Source: Kumtagia ephedrae (lineage in GTDB: Bacteria; Pseudomonadota; Alphaproteobacteria; Rhizobiales; Rhizobiaceae). Taken from it: a DNA stretch of 64,000 nucleotides. How positions within the stretch are numbered: the first letter of the stretch is position 1; each line of letters opens with the position of its first letter. The stretch lies in NCBI RefSeq assembly GCF_003012745.1, contig NZ_PXYK01000002.1, positions 186,001-250,000 of the forward strand. Direction: 5' to 3'. Of this stretch, positions 8,128 to 15,451 are shown piece after piece. The notes under the pieces are model-generated. The model saw nothing but the letters and a program-made list of their open reading frames with translations. It made no database searches and was not told where the DNA came from. Position numbers and translations under genes: made by a program.

Positions 8128-8192
8128 CCCTCACTCGTATCATGCCATGATACGAGTGAGGGCGTCAACAGAATTGTATCGCCACGTGATAC
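8128..8192. promoter_or_regulatory. Double higBA operator
   Basis: A perfect 35-bp palindrome (17-bp arms, 1-nt centre) covers 8128-8162. Its core GTATC-N7-GATAC (8137-8153) recurs at 8176-8192, 39 bp away centre to centre. Both lie directly upstream of the toxin start. Two copies of one dyad at a higBA promoter fit cooperative binding by HigA or the HigBA complex. Confidence 0.8.
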
Positions 8193-8250
8193 AGCATCCC
8201 TTATGAGGACGGCGGGCCGTTCAACGGCAGACCAAGTTTAGCAAGCGCCG

Positions 8251-8715
8251 CTATTCGATCTCGAAAATCTCGTAGACGGCGCCCTCCGCGGTGCGGTAGC
8301 CGGCGCCGATGGCCAGTATGCCGTTCAGCCACGCCAGGCGCGATGCCGCCGTCTCGAACTGGACGATGGTGCGGAAATAGTCCTCGCCATAGGCGACGGC
8401 CTCGGAGTTTTTGTAGCGCTCCATCACCTCGGGCGGACCGTGGCGGCGTCCGACATAGGTCATGTAGATCAGCTCGCCGGCATCGGTCTCCAGCACCAGT
8501 CGCACGTCGAGATGCATGCCGCCGTCCGGGCGCATCATCAGGAAGTCGCCGCCGCCAGGCAATATCCTGCCGCTCAGCCGCTCGCCGGCGAAGCGGCCGC
8601 CGGTGACGAAGACCACCCGCCGCAGATAGCCGACCGGCACCGGCCCGATATGGGTCGCGCCGTTGGCGGTGTCGGCCTGCATCGTGAACAGCGGCTTCAG
8701 ACTGATCTCGACCAT
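8251..8715 (-). CDS. DUF3237 domain-containing protein
   Basis: 154 residues. The start chosen is MVEISLKP, preceded by GGAGAAGG; a longer frame adding 13 residues lacks such a site. The protein matches the DUF3237 pattern: a small all-beta barrel with GRFxGERLSGRxLPGGGDF, then LDVRLVLETDAGELIYMTYVGR, then EDYFRTIVQFET and a YEIFEIE end. The biochemical role of the family is not settled, but its genes recur in bacterial aromatic and terpenoid catabolic clusters. It is transcribed away from the SDR gene at 8886, and the dyad at 8769 lies between them. It could bind or isomerise a pathway intermediate; that is a guess from context. Confidence 0.75.
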   Translation of the reverse strand: MVEISLKPLFTMQADTANGATHIGPVPVGYLRRVVFVTGGRFAGERLSGRILPGGGDFLMMRPDGGMHLDVRLVLETDAGELIYMTYVGRRHGPPEVMERYKNSEAVAYGEDYFRTIVQFETAASRLAWLNGILAIGAGYRTAEGAVYEIFEIE

Positions 8716-8768
8716 GCCTTCTCCCCGTGTCTGTGTGCTCACGATCGCCTGCATCGCGAGGGAAGACG

Positions 8769-8813
8769 GTCCCTGATGTCGGGGACAGATGGCCGGGCGG
8801 CCGCGGCTAGGTT
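8769..8813 (+). promoter_or_regulatory. Shared dyad plus -10-like box (copy 3)
   Basis: GTCCCT...GGGGACAG spans 8769-8788, followed after exactly 19 nt by TAGGTT (8808-8813). The core is TCCCT-N6-GGGGA. It sits between the divergent DUF3237 gene and the SDR gene that starts at 8886, and the dyad is symmetric enough to serve both directions. Confidence 0.55.
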
Positions 8814-8885
8814 GAAGCCCGGGGCTGCCCCGAAGGGGCTCGGGGAGCCTGCCGGGGCGGCGCGTATTCGAGACGGGAGGCCTCG

Positions 8886-9710
8886 ATGAAGAATTACGGG
8901 CTGAAGGATCGCGTCGTCTGCATCACCGGCGGCGCCTCGGGCATCGGCCGTGCCGCGGCGATGGCGCTCGCCAGGGATGGCGCGCGTGTCGCGATCATCG
9001 ACCTGCGCGAGGCGGACATCGGACCCGTGCTCGACGAAATCCGCAGCCACGGCGTCAAGGCGTCCGGCTTCGCCATGGACGTGCGCGACGCCGACGCGAC
9101 GATGCGGGCGGCGGATCATTTCGAACGGGAAATCGGACCGGTCGACGGCCTGTTCGCCTGCGCCGGGATCTCCCTCACGGCGCCCGCCGAAATCCTGCCG
9201 GAAGCGGACTTCGAGGACGTGCTCGACATCAACCTGAAGGGGCTGTTCCTCACCTGCCGCGCGTTCGGCGGCCGCATGGTCGAGCGCGGCAAGGGCTCGA
9301 TCGTCGTCATCGGCTCGGTCGACGGGCTGGGCGGCCATGCCGGCCGGCTGCACTATGTCTCCTCCAAGCACGGCGTCAGCGGCCTGGCGAAGAATCTTGC
9401 CATCGAATGGGGGCGGCACGGCGTGCGCGTCAACTGCATCGCACCCGGCTTCGTCGACACACCGCTGCTGCGCGCCAACATGCCGCCGGCCTTCATCGAC
9501 GCCGTGGTCGATCGCACGCCGCTCGGCCGCATGGGCATGGCGGAGGAAATGGCGAGCGTGGCGCTGATGCTTCTATCCGACGCGGCCTCCTTCGTCACCG
9601 GTGCCGTGCTGCCGATCGACGGCGGCCTGACCTCGGGGTTCTTCACCAGGAAGCAGGGTGGCGACTATTCGTCGAAGAAGCTGCTCGAAGCCGGCGTCTA
9701 CACGGAATAG
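8886..9710 (+). CDS. SDR-family oxidoreductase
   Basis: 274 residues with TGGASGIG (12-19), an N-terminal Rossmann fold, a GSVDG...YVSSKHG catalytic stretch containing the Ser-Tyr-Lys set, and PIDGGLTSGFFTRK near the end. The tail after the usual GG motif is longer than in the 921/1703 pair. Expected to be NAD(P)-dependent, acting on a secondary alcohol or ketone. First gene of a plus-strand set with a SnoaL-like protein (25 bp downstream) and an alpha/beta hydrolase, under the candidate promoter at 8769. A GGGAGG Shine-Dalgarno precedes the ATG. Confidence 0.9.
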   Translation: MKNYGLKDRVVCITGGASGIGRAAAMALARDGARVAIIDLREADIGPVLDEIRSHGVKASGFAMDVRDADATMRAADHFEREIGPVDGLFACAGISLTAPAEILPEADFEDVLDINLKGLFLTCRAFGGRMVERGKGSIVVIGSVDGLGGHAGRLHYVSSKHGVSGLAKNLAIEWGRHGVRVNCIAPGFVDTPLLRANMPPAFIDAVVDRTPLGRMGMAEEMASVALMLLSDAASFVTGAVLPIDGGLTSGFFTRKQGGDYSSKKLLEAGVYTE

Positions 9711-9735
9711 GCTGAACACGCAGGAGAACATGTAG

Positions 9736-10188
9736 ATGCAGGACGATGCCGTTCCGGTCGCCGACGAGCTTGCGATGCGTAATCTGCTGGCGCGCTATGT
9801 CCATCTTGCAGACGCCGGCGATCTCGACGGCTTCGCCGCGCTCTTTCTCGCCGACGGCACCTGGACGCGCGAAAACGCGCCGCCGGCCGCGCAAGGCGGC
9901 TCGGGCCTGCCGGCCGAGACCGTGACCGGCCATGACGAGCTCAAGCGGATGATCGACAGTTCGATCGTCAAGCGCTTCGACCGCAAGTTCCGCCACCAGA
10001 TGACGGATGTGCTGATCGAGCCGGGCGACGGGCCCGACGATGTACGCGGCCGCTGCCGTGCCCTGATCACCGACTGGCGCGACGGGCCGGGCAAGATCGC
10101 GATGTGCGGCGCCTATACCTTCCGCTTCGCCCGCACGCCGCACGGCTGGCGCTTCCGAAGCGTCAGCGTGCGGGTTCTGCCGGAATAG
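9736..10188 (+). CDS. SnoaL/NTF2-like protein
   Basis: 150 residues of the SnoaL_4 type of the NTF2 fold: an N-terminal helix (DELAMRNLLARYVHLADAGD), then LFLADGTW, RKFRHQMTDVLIE and GAYTFRFAR, with a closing VSVRVLPE strand. The cone-shaped fold binds hydrophobic ligands and includes ring-hydroxylating dioxygenase beta subunits, ketosteroid isomerases, polyketide cyclases and limonene-epoxide hydrolase. No dioxygenase alpha subunit is in the window, so a cyclase, isomerase or hydrolase role is more likely. Co-directional with the SDR upstream and the hydrolase downstream. Three other SnoaL-type domains are encoded nearby, two of them in one protein. Confidence 0.8.
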   Translation: MQDDAVPVADELAMRNLLARYVHLADAGDLDGFAALFLADGTWTRENAPPAAQGGSGLPAETVTGHDELKRMIDSSIVKRFDRKFRHQMTDVLIEPGDGPDDVRGRCRALITDWRDGPGKIAMCGAYTFRFARTPHGWRFRSVSVRVLPE

Positions 10189-10237
10189 AGCCAGAAGATC
10201 GCAGAAACTGCGCCGCATGCTCTAAACAGGGGTGGCA

Positions 10238-11275
10238 ATGACCGAGATCCTGCAGAACTCCTTCGCGACGCCGGAGCATCGCACCTTCTACCTCGAATGC
10301 GGACCGGCTTCCGGGCCGGTCATCTTCCTGATCCATGGCTGGCCCGAGCTGTCGCTGAGCTGGCGCCATGTCATGCCGACGCTAGCCGGGCTGGGTTATC
10401 GCGTGATCGCGCCGGACATGCGCGGCTATGGGCGCTCGAGCATCTACGCGACCCATGACGCCTACCGGCAGGAACTCGTCGTCGCCGACATGATCGCGCT
10501 AGCCGACGGGCTGGGCGTCGGGAAGGCGGTGTGGGTCGGCCATGACTGGGGAACCGCCACCGTCTGGAGCATCGCCGGCCACCATCCCGAGCGGTGTCAC
10601 GGCGTCGCCAATCTCTGCGTCCCCTACCGCACGATCGAACTTGGCCTCGAGCACCTGATCTCGCTGGTCGATCGCGACATCTACTCGGCAGCGGCTCATC
10701 CCGATGGGCAGTGGGCCTACATGCGCTTTTATCATGAGCGCTTCGACCGGGCGCGGAGCGTCTTCGAGGCTTCGCCATACCGGACGATCAAGGCGCTGTT
10801 CAGGCGCGGCAAGCCGGAGCAGTTGGGTCGGCCGAGCCCGCATGTGGCGGTGTTCGCCAACAACGGCTGGTTCGGCGGCGGCGACATGGCGCCCGACCTG
10901 CCGCGCGACGAGGCCGTGCTGTCGGAGCAGGATCTTCGCGCCTATGCCGAAAGCCTCGCCAGGAACGGCTTCTTCGGCCCGGATTCCTATTACATGAACG
11001 ATGCGGCCAACCGGGCCTATGCCTTGCGCGCTCAAAACGAAAGGCGGCTGGACATGCCGGTGCTGTTCGTCGCCGGGCGGTACGACATCACCTGCGAGTC
11101 AGTCCTGTCGCGCCTGGCTGAGCCGATGCGGGACCTCTGTGCGGACCTGACGATCGGCGTCGTCGATTCCGGGCACTGGATGGCGCAGGAGAAGCCTGTC
11201 GAGCTGTCGGCGCATCTCGTGCGCTGGCTGGCGACGCGCGTGCCCGCCTCATGGCCGCCGGCGAACGTGTCCTGA
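10238..11275 (+). CDS. Alpha/beta hydrolase, epoxide hydrolase-like (second copy)
   Basis: 345 residues from the ATG at 10238; a GTG six bases upstream is also possible. Oxyanion motif HGWPE at 33-37, RGYGRSS at 62-68, nucleophile Asp103 in GHDWG, and catalytic His313 in SGHWMAQEKP. The arrangement is that of soluble epoxide hydrolases and the nucleophile position equals that of the hydrolase at 3869. The cap region is longer and differs, so the substrate probably differs. It ends 4 bp from a convergent NIPSNAP gene. Reaction inferred: hydrolysis of an epoxide or related ester-type bond on a pathway intermediate. Confidence 0.88.
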   Translation: MTEILQNSFATPEHRTFYLECGPASGPVIFLIHGWPELSLSWRHVMPTLAGLGYRVIAPDMRGYGRSSIYATHDAYRQELVVADMIALADGLGVGKAVWVGHDWGTATVWSIAGHHPERCHGVANLCVPYRTIELGLEHLISLVDRDIYSAAAHPDGQWAYMRFYHERFDRARSVFEASPYRTIKALFRRGKPEQLGRPSPHVAVFANNGWFGGGDMAPDLPRDEAVLSEQDLRAYAESLARNGFFGPDSYYMNDAANRAYALRAQNERRLDMPVLFVAGRYDITCESVLSRLAEPMRDLCADLTIGVVDSGHWMAQEKPVELSAHLVRWLATRVPASWPPANVS

Positions 11276-11279
11276 GCGG

Positions 11280-12020
11280 TCAGGCCGGCGCCAGATTGGC
11301 GCGCGCCATCCCGTATCCGATCGGCTGCAGGATGTGGATGTCGGTGCCGCGCAACAGCGGCCGGCCGTAGCGCCGCCGCTCCCCGTCGCGGACTTCAAGC
11401 AGGCCGGGATCGATCTGGTGGGCGAAATTGGCCTGACGGCAGCTTTCCGCGTCGGGCCAGGCAAGCACGGTCACGGCCTGGTTCATGTGCGTGCCGAACC
11501 ATGTCGCGAAGACGCCGAGCACGCGGGCGCCCCGCGCCCGCAGGAAGGGCAGATCGTGCTCGGCCAGCGACTGGTGCGCGAGATTGGGATCCTGGTTGAG
11601 CACGTCGTGGAAGCGCAATTCATGCACACCGCCGACCGGCTCGCGGCTGTCGGCCTCGCGGAACCGCTCCCACACCGGCGACGGGCGCAGGATGAAGACA
11701 TGCGAGCGCTCGACACGCTGCTGCCCGCCGTAGTTGGCGCCCATCTTCGCGATCCAATCCGGATCGGCATAAAAACGCTTCCAGGCGCTCATCCTGTCGT
11801 CGAGATCGCGCCAGTGCAGGATGTAGGCGTAGAGCGGCGCAAGCGGTCCCGCATAACCTTCCCAGAAGGCGAGAGGAGCCGGGATGCCGTTGCGGGAAAA
11901 CAGCGGCGGCACGTCCTCGCTCATCAGCTTGTGGAAATCCGGCATGCGGCCGGGGATCATCTGGTAGAGGCGCAGCTCGTAATAGCTGTCGATCGTCAGC
12001 GGCGGGGCGAGCCGGCTCAT
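11280..12020 (-). CDS. NIPSNAP family protein (two-repeat barrel)
   Basis: 246 residues with two ferredoxin-like repeats: YELRLYQMIPGRM...FWEGYAGPLAPLYAYILHWRDLDDR in the N-half and VHELRFHDVL...LGVFATWFG...VTVLAWPD in the C-half. This is the NIPSNAP dimeric alpha-beta-barrel layout. Family members appear beside degradative oxygenases, but no reaction is established for most. The start codon overlaps the stop of the upstream paralogue (ATGA at 12017-12020), so the two are translationally coupled and may form a heteromer. Last gene of the minus-strand unit that begins with the ferredoxin reductase at 15182. Confidence 0.82.
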   Translation of the reverse strand: MSRLAPPLTIDSYYELRLYQMIPGRMPDFHKLMSEDVPPLFSRNGIPAPLAFWEGYAGPLAPLYAYILHWRDLDDRMSAWKRFYADPDWIAKMGANYGGQQRVERSHVFILRPSPVWERFREADSREPVGGVHELRFHDVLNQDPNLAHQSLAEHDLPFLRARGARVLGVFATWFGTHMNQAVTVLAWPDAESCRQANFAHQIDPGLLEVRDGERRRYGRPLLRGTDIHILQPIGYGMARANLAPA

Positions 12021-12769
12021 GGCGCCACTCCGAGATCGGCATGCGGCAGGTTCCAGGAGATCGGCTCCAGCAGATAGGCGTCGGCCGGGCCGAGCAGGTC
12101 GCGCCCGTGGCGCCGGCGCTCCCGCTCGCGCTGCGCCCGCACGACGGGATGCCGGTCCATCGCGAACCAGGCCCGCTGCTGCGTGTCGAGGTCGGGCCAG
12201 GCGAGCAGGGTGACGAAACGCGGCCGCTCCGGCCCGATCGTCACCTCGAAGACGCCGAGAAGCCTGGCGCCGAGCTCGCGCAGCGCCGGCAGGTCGACGC
12301 CGCCCAGCCTGTCCGCGGCTTCCGCCTGCGAGCCGTTGAGCACGTTCTCGATGCGCAGCTCATGCACGCCGCCGACCGGTCCGGGAACAGGGTCGGTACC
12401 GGCCTTGCACCAGGCGGCCGACGGCTCCAGCAGCCAGGTCTCGATGCTGTCGACCAGCGGCTGGCCGTCGGTGAGCTCGGCGCGGCGGGCGCGCCAGAAC
12501 GGGTCAGTCCAGAAGCGCGGAAAGCGCTCGTCACGCTCCTTCATGCTGTTCCAGCGGATGATGTAGAGGAAGCCCGGCGCCTGGCGGCCACTGAGCACCG
12601 CCCACGAGCCGAGCGGGCGATGGACGCCGTAGCGGTCCCAGAGCGACCCGGCATGCGCCGGCGGTCCGCCCGGCTCCTCCGGCGCGCCGGCAAAACCCAT
12701 GTCGTGCACCAGCGCCAGCTCGGACGCCATGCGCCCGGGCGCCACGGAGTAGAAACGGAATTCGAACAT
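12017..12769 (-). CDS. NIPSNAP family protein (paralogue)
   Basis: 250 residues starting at MFEFRFYSVAPGRM. Ten extra codons upstream run into the palindromic repeat and were excluded. It has the same two-repeat plan as its downstream neighbour, with FLYIIRWNSMKERDERFPRFW in the first half and VHELRIENVL...LGVFEVTIG...VTLLAWPDLD in the second. The shared spacing of WNSMKERDERF/WRDLDDRMSAW and LLAWPD shows a duplication. Position: after the tandem SnoaL gene and a pair of inverted repeats, and overlapping the next gene by 4 bp. Function unknown; context suggests handling of an intermediate made by the P450s. Confidence 0.8.
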   Translation of the reverse strand: MFEFRFYSVAPGRMASELALVHDMGFAGAPEEPGGPPAHAGSLWDRYGVHRPLGSWAVLSGRQAPGFLYIIRWNSMKERDERFPRFWTDPFWRARRAELTDGQPLVDSIETWLLEPSAAWCKAGTDPVPGPVGGVHELRIENVLNGSQAEAADRLGGVDLPALRELGARLLGVFEVTIGPERPRFVTLLAWPDLDTQQRAWFAMDRHPVVRAQRERERRRHGRDLLGPADAYLLEPISWNLPHADLGVAP

Positions 12770-12790
12770 GGGGCAACGCTCCCGGCCCTG

Positions 12791-12832
12791 TACCCCCACC
12801 CCTAACCCCTCCCCACAAGGGGGAGGGGGACC
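12791..12832. repeat. G+C-rich palindromic repeat, copy R1
   Basis: TACCCCCACCCCTAACCCCT followed by a CCCC-ACAAG-GGGG type hairpin. It is inverted relative to R2 at 12892, with 59 nt between them, so transcripts can fold into a large hairpin. It lies between the tandem SnoaL gene and the NIPSNAP gene. The same element occurs near 19.8 kb and 60.7 kb. Confidence 0.9.
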
Positions 12833-12891
12833 TCGTGTCCGCCATGCCGCACGAAATCGTCGACAATTAGCGCCTGGCGGACATGCCAGCC

Positions 12892-12931
12892 GGTCCCCTC
12901 CCCTTGTGGGGAGGGGTTAGGGGTGGGGGTA
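12892..12931. repeat. G+C-rich palindromic repeat, copy R2 (inverted to R1)
   Basis: The reverse complement of R1 apart from small differences in C-run length. Together R1 and R2 form a BIME-like inverted pair that could attenuate the minus-strand operon or protect its mRNA. Confidence 0.9.
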
Positions 12932-12978
12932 AACTCATATACGATTGCCTGATCGACCGTCACGCTGACCGCAGGCCG

Positions 12979-13923
12979 TCAATTCGGCACCACGCCCTCG
13001 CCCACCAGAAAACCGTCGAAGGCGTTCTGGAAGACCAGCGGGTTGAAGTATTCGCGGGTCGAGGCGATTTTTCCCTCACGCAGGTTGACGATCATCACGT
13101 AGCGCTGGTCGTACACCCGGCCGGTCTCCGGTACCTCGCTGCGTCCGCCCGCCTCGACGATGACCACGTTCGGGTCGGTGGACTGGTGCAGGCCGTAGAT
13201 GGTGAAGTCCGGGCCGCGGCGCTTCTCCAGCACGGTCCTGTAGTGGTGGACGATGTAGTCGCGGCCCTGGAAGGTCTGCTTGAGGCCCTCCTTTGCCGGC
13301 ATGAACGGGTTGAACTGCGTGGCGTCCTCGGTGAACAGCGCGCCCCAGGCGTCGAAGTCGCGTTTCATCAGCAGGCGATAGAAGTCGATCGCCACCGCCT
13401 CCTGCGGCGTTTGCGGCAGAAAGGCGTCGGCGCGCGTGCCGGGGCCGGTGGCCGAGCGCGCCGCCGACGGATCCGGATTGGCGGTGACGGCGGTGCCGGC
13501 GAAGGCCTGTTGCCAGACGATCGGGTTGAAGTGCTCGCGGTTGAGCACGATCCTGCCGTCACGCAGATGGAAGACGAAGACGTAGCGCTGGTCGTAGAGC
13601 CGGCCGGTCTCGCCGATCGTGCTGCGGCCGGCGGCCTCGACGATGATGACGTCCGGATCGGTCGTGCGGTGCAGCTTGTCGATCTCGAAGACGTGGTCGC
13701 GGCGGTTGGGAATCGACTTCCTGTAGTAGGACAGCAGCTTCTCCTTGCCGTGCCAGGCGGGTTCGAGCACCGCCACGCCGGCGGCGAACGGCATGTCCTG
13801 CACCGCGTCCTCGGCCCATAGCTCGGCGAAGGCGTCGAGGTCCTTCTTCATCAGGTTGGTGTAGAACCCAAGCACGGTGCGCTCATTGGCGTCCCTCGGT
13901 GCGATCTGGTCGGCGCGTGTCAT
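12979..13923 (-). CDS. Tandem SnoaL-like domain protein
   Basis: 314 residues, start chosen at MTRADQIAP behind GGAGGAAAG. The protein is two NTF2/SnoaL domains in a row (about 12-140 and 165-305). They share VLxFYTNLMKKDLDAF/AIDFYRLLMKRDFDAW, an EDA-x-(D/N)-x-(M/F) stretch, L[H]-x-[ST]TDP[DN]V-IVEA-GRS, TGR-YDQRYV and the REHFNP/REYFNP ending. The repeats are obviously homologous. SnoaL proteins normally build a dimer of single domains, so this is a covalent dimer. It lies 32 bp after the ferredoxin reductase gene and probably belongs to the same transcript. Likely binds or isomerises a hydrophobic pathway intermediate; the activity is not known. Confidence 0.85.
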   Translation of the reverse strand: MTRADQIAPRDANERTVLGFYTNLMKKDLDAFAELWAEDAVQDMPFAAGVAVLEPAWHGKEKLLSYYRKSIPNRRDHVFEIDKLHRTTDPDVIIVEAAGRSTIGETGRLYDQRYVFVFHLRDGRIVLNREHFNPIVWQQAFAGTAVTANPDPSAARSATGPGTRADAFLPQTPQEAVAIDFYRLLMKRDFDAWGALFTEDATQFNPFMPAKEGLKQTFQGRDYIVHHYRTVLEKRRGPDFTIYGLHQSTDPNVVIVEAGGRSEVPETGRVYDQRYVMIVNLREGKIASTREYFNPLVFQNAFDGFLVGEGVVPN

Positions 13924-13955
13924 TCTTTCCTCCTCGTGAAATTCTGCCGCGCCGA

Positions 13956-15182
13956 TCAGCGGTTGGCCGCTTCCCAGGCGCGCAGCTCGAAACCCTCCGC
14001 CGCTGCCTCCTCCCAGCGCGGCGTGGCGCGGCTGGCGAGAATCTTGCGCGCCGCCATGAAGTCGCCCGGGCGGTTGACCGATTCGACGGCGATCAGCCGG
14101 CCGCGGCGGAACAGCAGGATCGAGAAGCTGCGCGTCGCCGGATCGCCGAGCCGCACGGTGGCGTCGTGCCCGGCCGAGAGCCCGACCATCTGCAGCTTCA
14201 AATCGCCCTGGTCGGTCCAGAACCATGGCACGGCGGCATAGGGCGCGCCCTTGCCGACCAGCCGGGCCGCCACGGCGCGGCCCTGGTCGGCGGCGTTCTG
14301 CACGGATTCCAGTCGGATCGAGCCGCCGGCATGCTGGCTCGGAAACATGGCGCAGTCGCCGATCGCCGAGATCGCCGGATCCGACGTCAGCAGGTAGGAA
14401 TCGACCCTGATGCCGTTCTCGATGTCGAGCCCGGCCTCGGAGGCGAGCTGCGCGTTGGGCAGCACGCCGATGCCGAACACGACGAGATCGGCGGGAAGCC
14501 GGCGGCCGTTGGTCAGCTCGACGGCGACCACCCTGCCCCGCTCGCCGTCGATGCGCGACAGGCCCTGGCCGAAGTCGAGCATCACCCCCCAGGCGCGATG
14601 AGCGTCGGCGAAGAACGCCGCGGTCTCCTTCGAGACGGCGCGCGCCATCGGCCGGTCGGCGAGCTCGACGACATGCACGGTCTTGCCGCTGGCGCGCGCC
14701 ACCGCCGCGAACTCCAGCCCGATGAAGCCGGCGCCGACCACGACGACGTTCTCGACATCTACCAGACGTGCGGCGAGCGCATCCGCGTCGCCCAGATTCT
14801 TCAGGCCGAAGACGCCGTCGAGCGCCGCCCCTGGCACCGGCAGCGATCGGTTGTGGGCCCCGGTGGCGAGCACCAGGTGGTCGTAGGCAAGCGCGCTGCC
14901 GTCGGCGAGGCTGACGCGCCGGTTGGTGCGGTCGAGCGCAACCGCCGCGCTGTTGACGAGATCAATGCGGTGGTCGGCGAAGAATTTCTCCGGACGGAAG
15001 AACAGGCCGGGCGCATCGATCTTGCCGAGCAGATAGGCTTTCGACAGCGGCGGCCGCTGGTAGGGCATGCCGGGCTCGTCGCCGACCAGCATGATCGAGC
15101 CGGCAAATCCGTCCTGGCGCAGCGAGGCCACGGTCTGGAAGCCGGCCTGGCCGGCGCCGACGATCACGATCGCGTTCAGCAT
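13956..15182 (-). CDS. FAD-dependent ferredoxin reductase (P450 electron donor)
   Basis: 408 residues, the length of putidaredoxin/rhodocoxin reductases. VGAGQAGFQTVASLR near residue 6 binds FAD, VVVGAGFIGLEFA near 145 binds NADH, and FGIGVLPN plus SAIGDCAMFP are the family's later motifs. It should transfer electrons from NADH through FAD to the 2Fe-2S ferredoxin encoded at 17954, which feeds the five P450s. It is the first gene of a minus-strand operon (reductase, tandem SnoaL, NIPSNAP, NIPSNAP) and is divergent from the P450 at 15452. Two dyads of the shared type sit in the gap. No other reductase of this type is visible in the island. Confidence 0.92.
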   Translation of the reverse strand: MLNAIVIVGAGQAGFQTVASLRQDGFAGSIMLVGDEPGMPYQRPPLSKAYLLGKIDAPGLFFRPEKFFADHRIDLVNSAAVALDRTNRRVSLADGSALAYDHLVLATGAHNRSLPVPGAALDGVFGLKNLGDADALAARLVDVENVVVVGAGFIGLEFAAVARASGKTVHVVELADRPMARAVSKETAAFFADAHRAWGVMLDFGQGLSRIDGERGRVVAVELTNGRRLPADLVVFGIGVLPNAQLASEAGLDIENGIRVDSYLLTSDPAISAIGDCAMFPSQHAGGSIRLESVQNAADQGRAVAARLVGKGAPYAAVPWFWTDQGDLKLQMVGLSAGHDATVRLGDPATRSFSILLFRRGRLIAVESVNRPGDFMAARKILASRATPRWEEAAAEGFELRAWEAANR

Positions 15183-15258
15183 CTCATCCTTCGTCCGTTG
15201 GCGTCGGTCCGGCGCGCGCCTTCATGCCGCCGATGATCGGTTTGCGGCGAAAGGACGC

Positions 15259-15306
15259 GTATCCCTCCGGCAAGGGACGCGGCGCTTTCCCCAGCAAGGG
15301 GGACAG
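15259..15306. promoter_or_regulatory. Two adjacent shared-type dyads in the reductase/P450 divergent gap
   Basis: TCCCT-N6-AGGGA (core 15262-15277) and TCCCC-N6-GGGGA (core 15288-15303) lie 26 bp apart centre to centre. They have the same half-sites as the dyads at 844, 8769 and 35726. No TAnnnT box is found at 19-20 nt in either direction, so they may act from a different position here. The rest of the 269-bp gap (15183-15451) shows nothing else recognisable. Confidence 0.45.
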
Positions 15307-15451
15307 CTAAGGTGCGTGCCGGGTGGTCTTCTGATGCCGATCGTCGGACCTTTGCGTGCCGCCACGGCCATGCATTGCGCTGGCGACCTGCCCGCCTGGC
15401 GGGGCGGGACCGACGATGCCGGAGCGAGTGGTTTGAGACTGATGGTCGAGC

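Noticed and set aside
9736-10188. SnoaL-like protein as a ring-hydroxylating dioxygenase beta subunit
   Set aside because: No Rieske alpha subunit gene occurs anywhere in the window.
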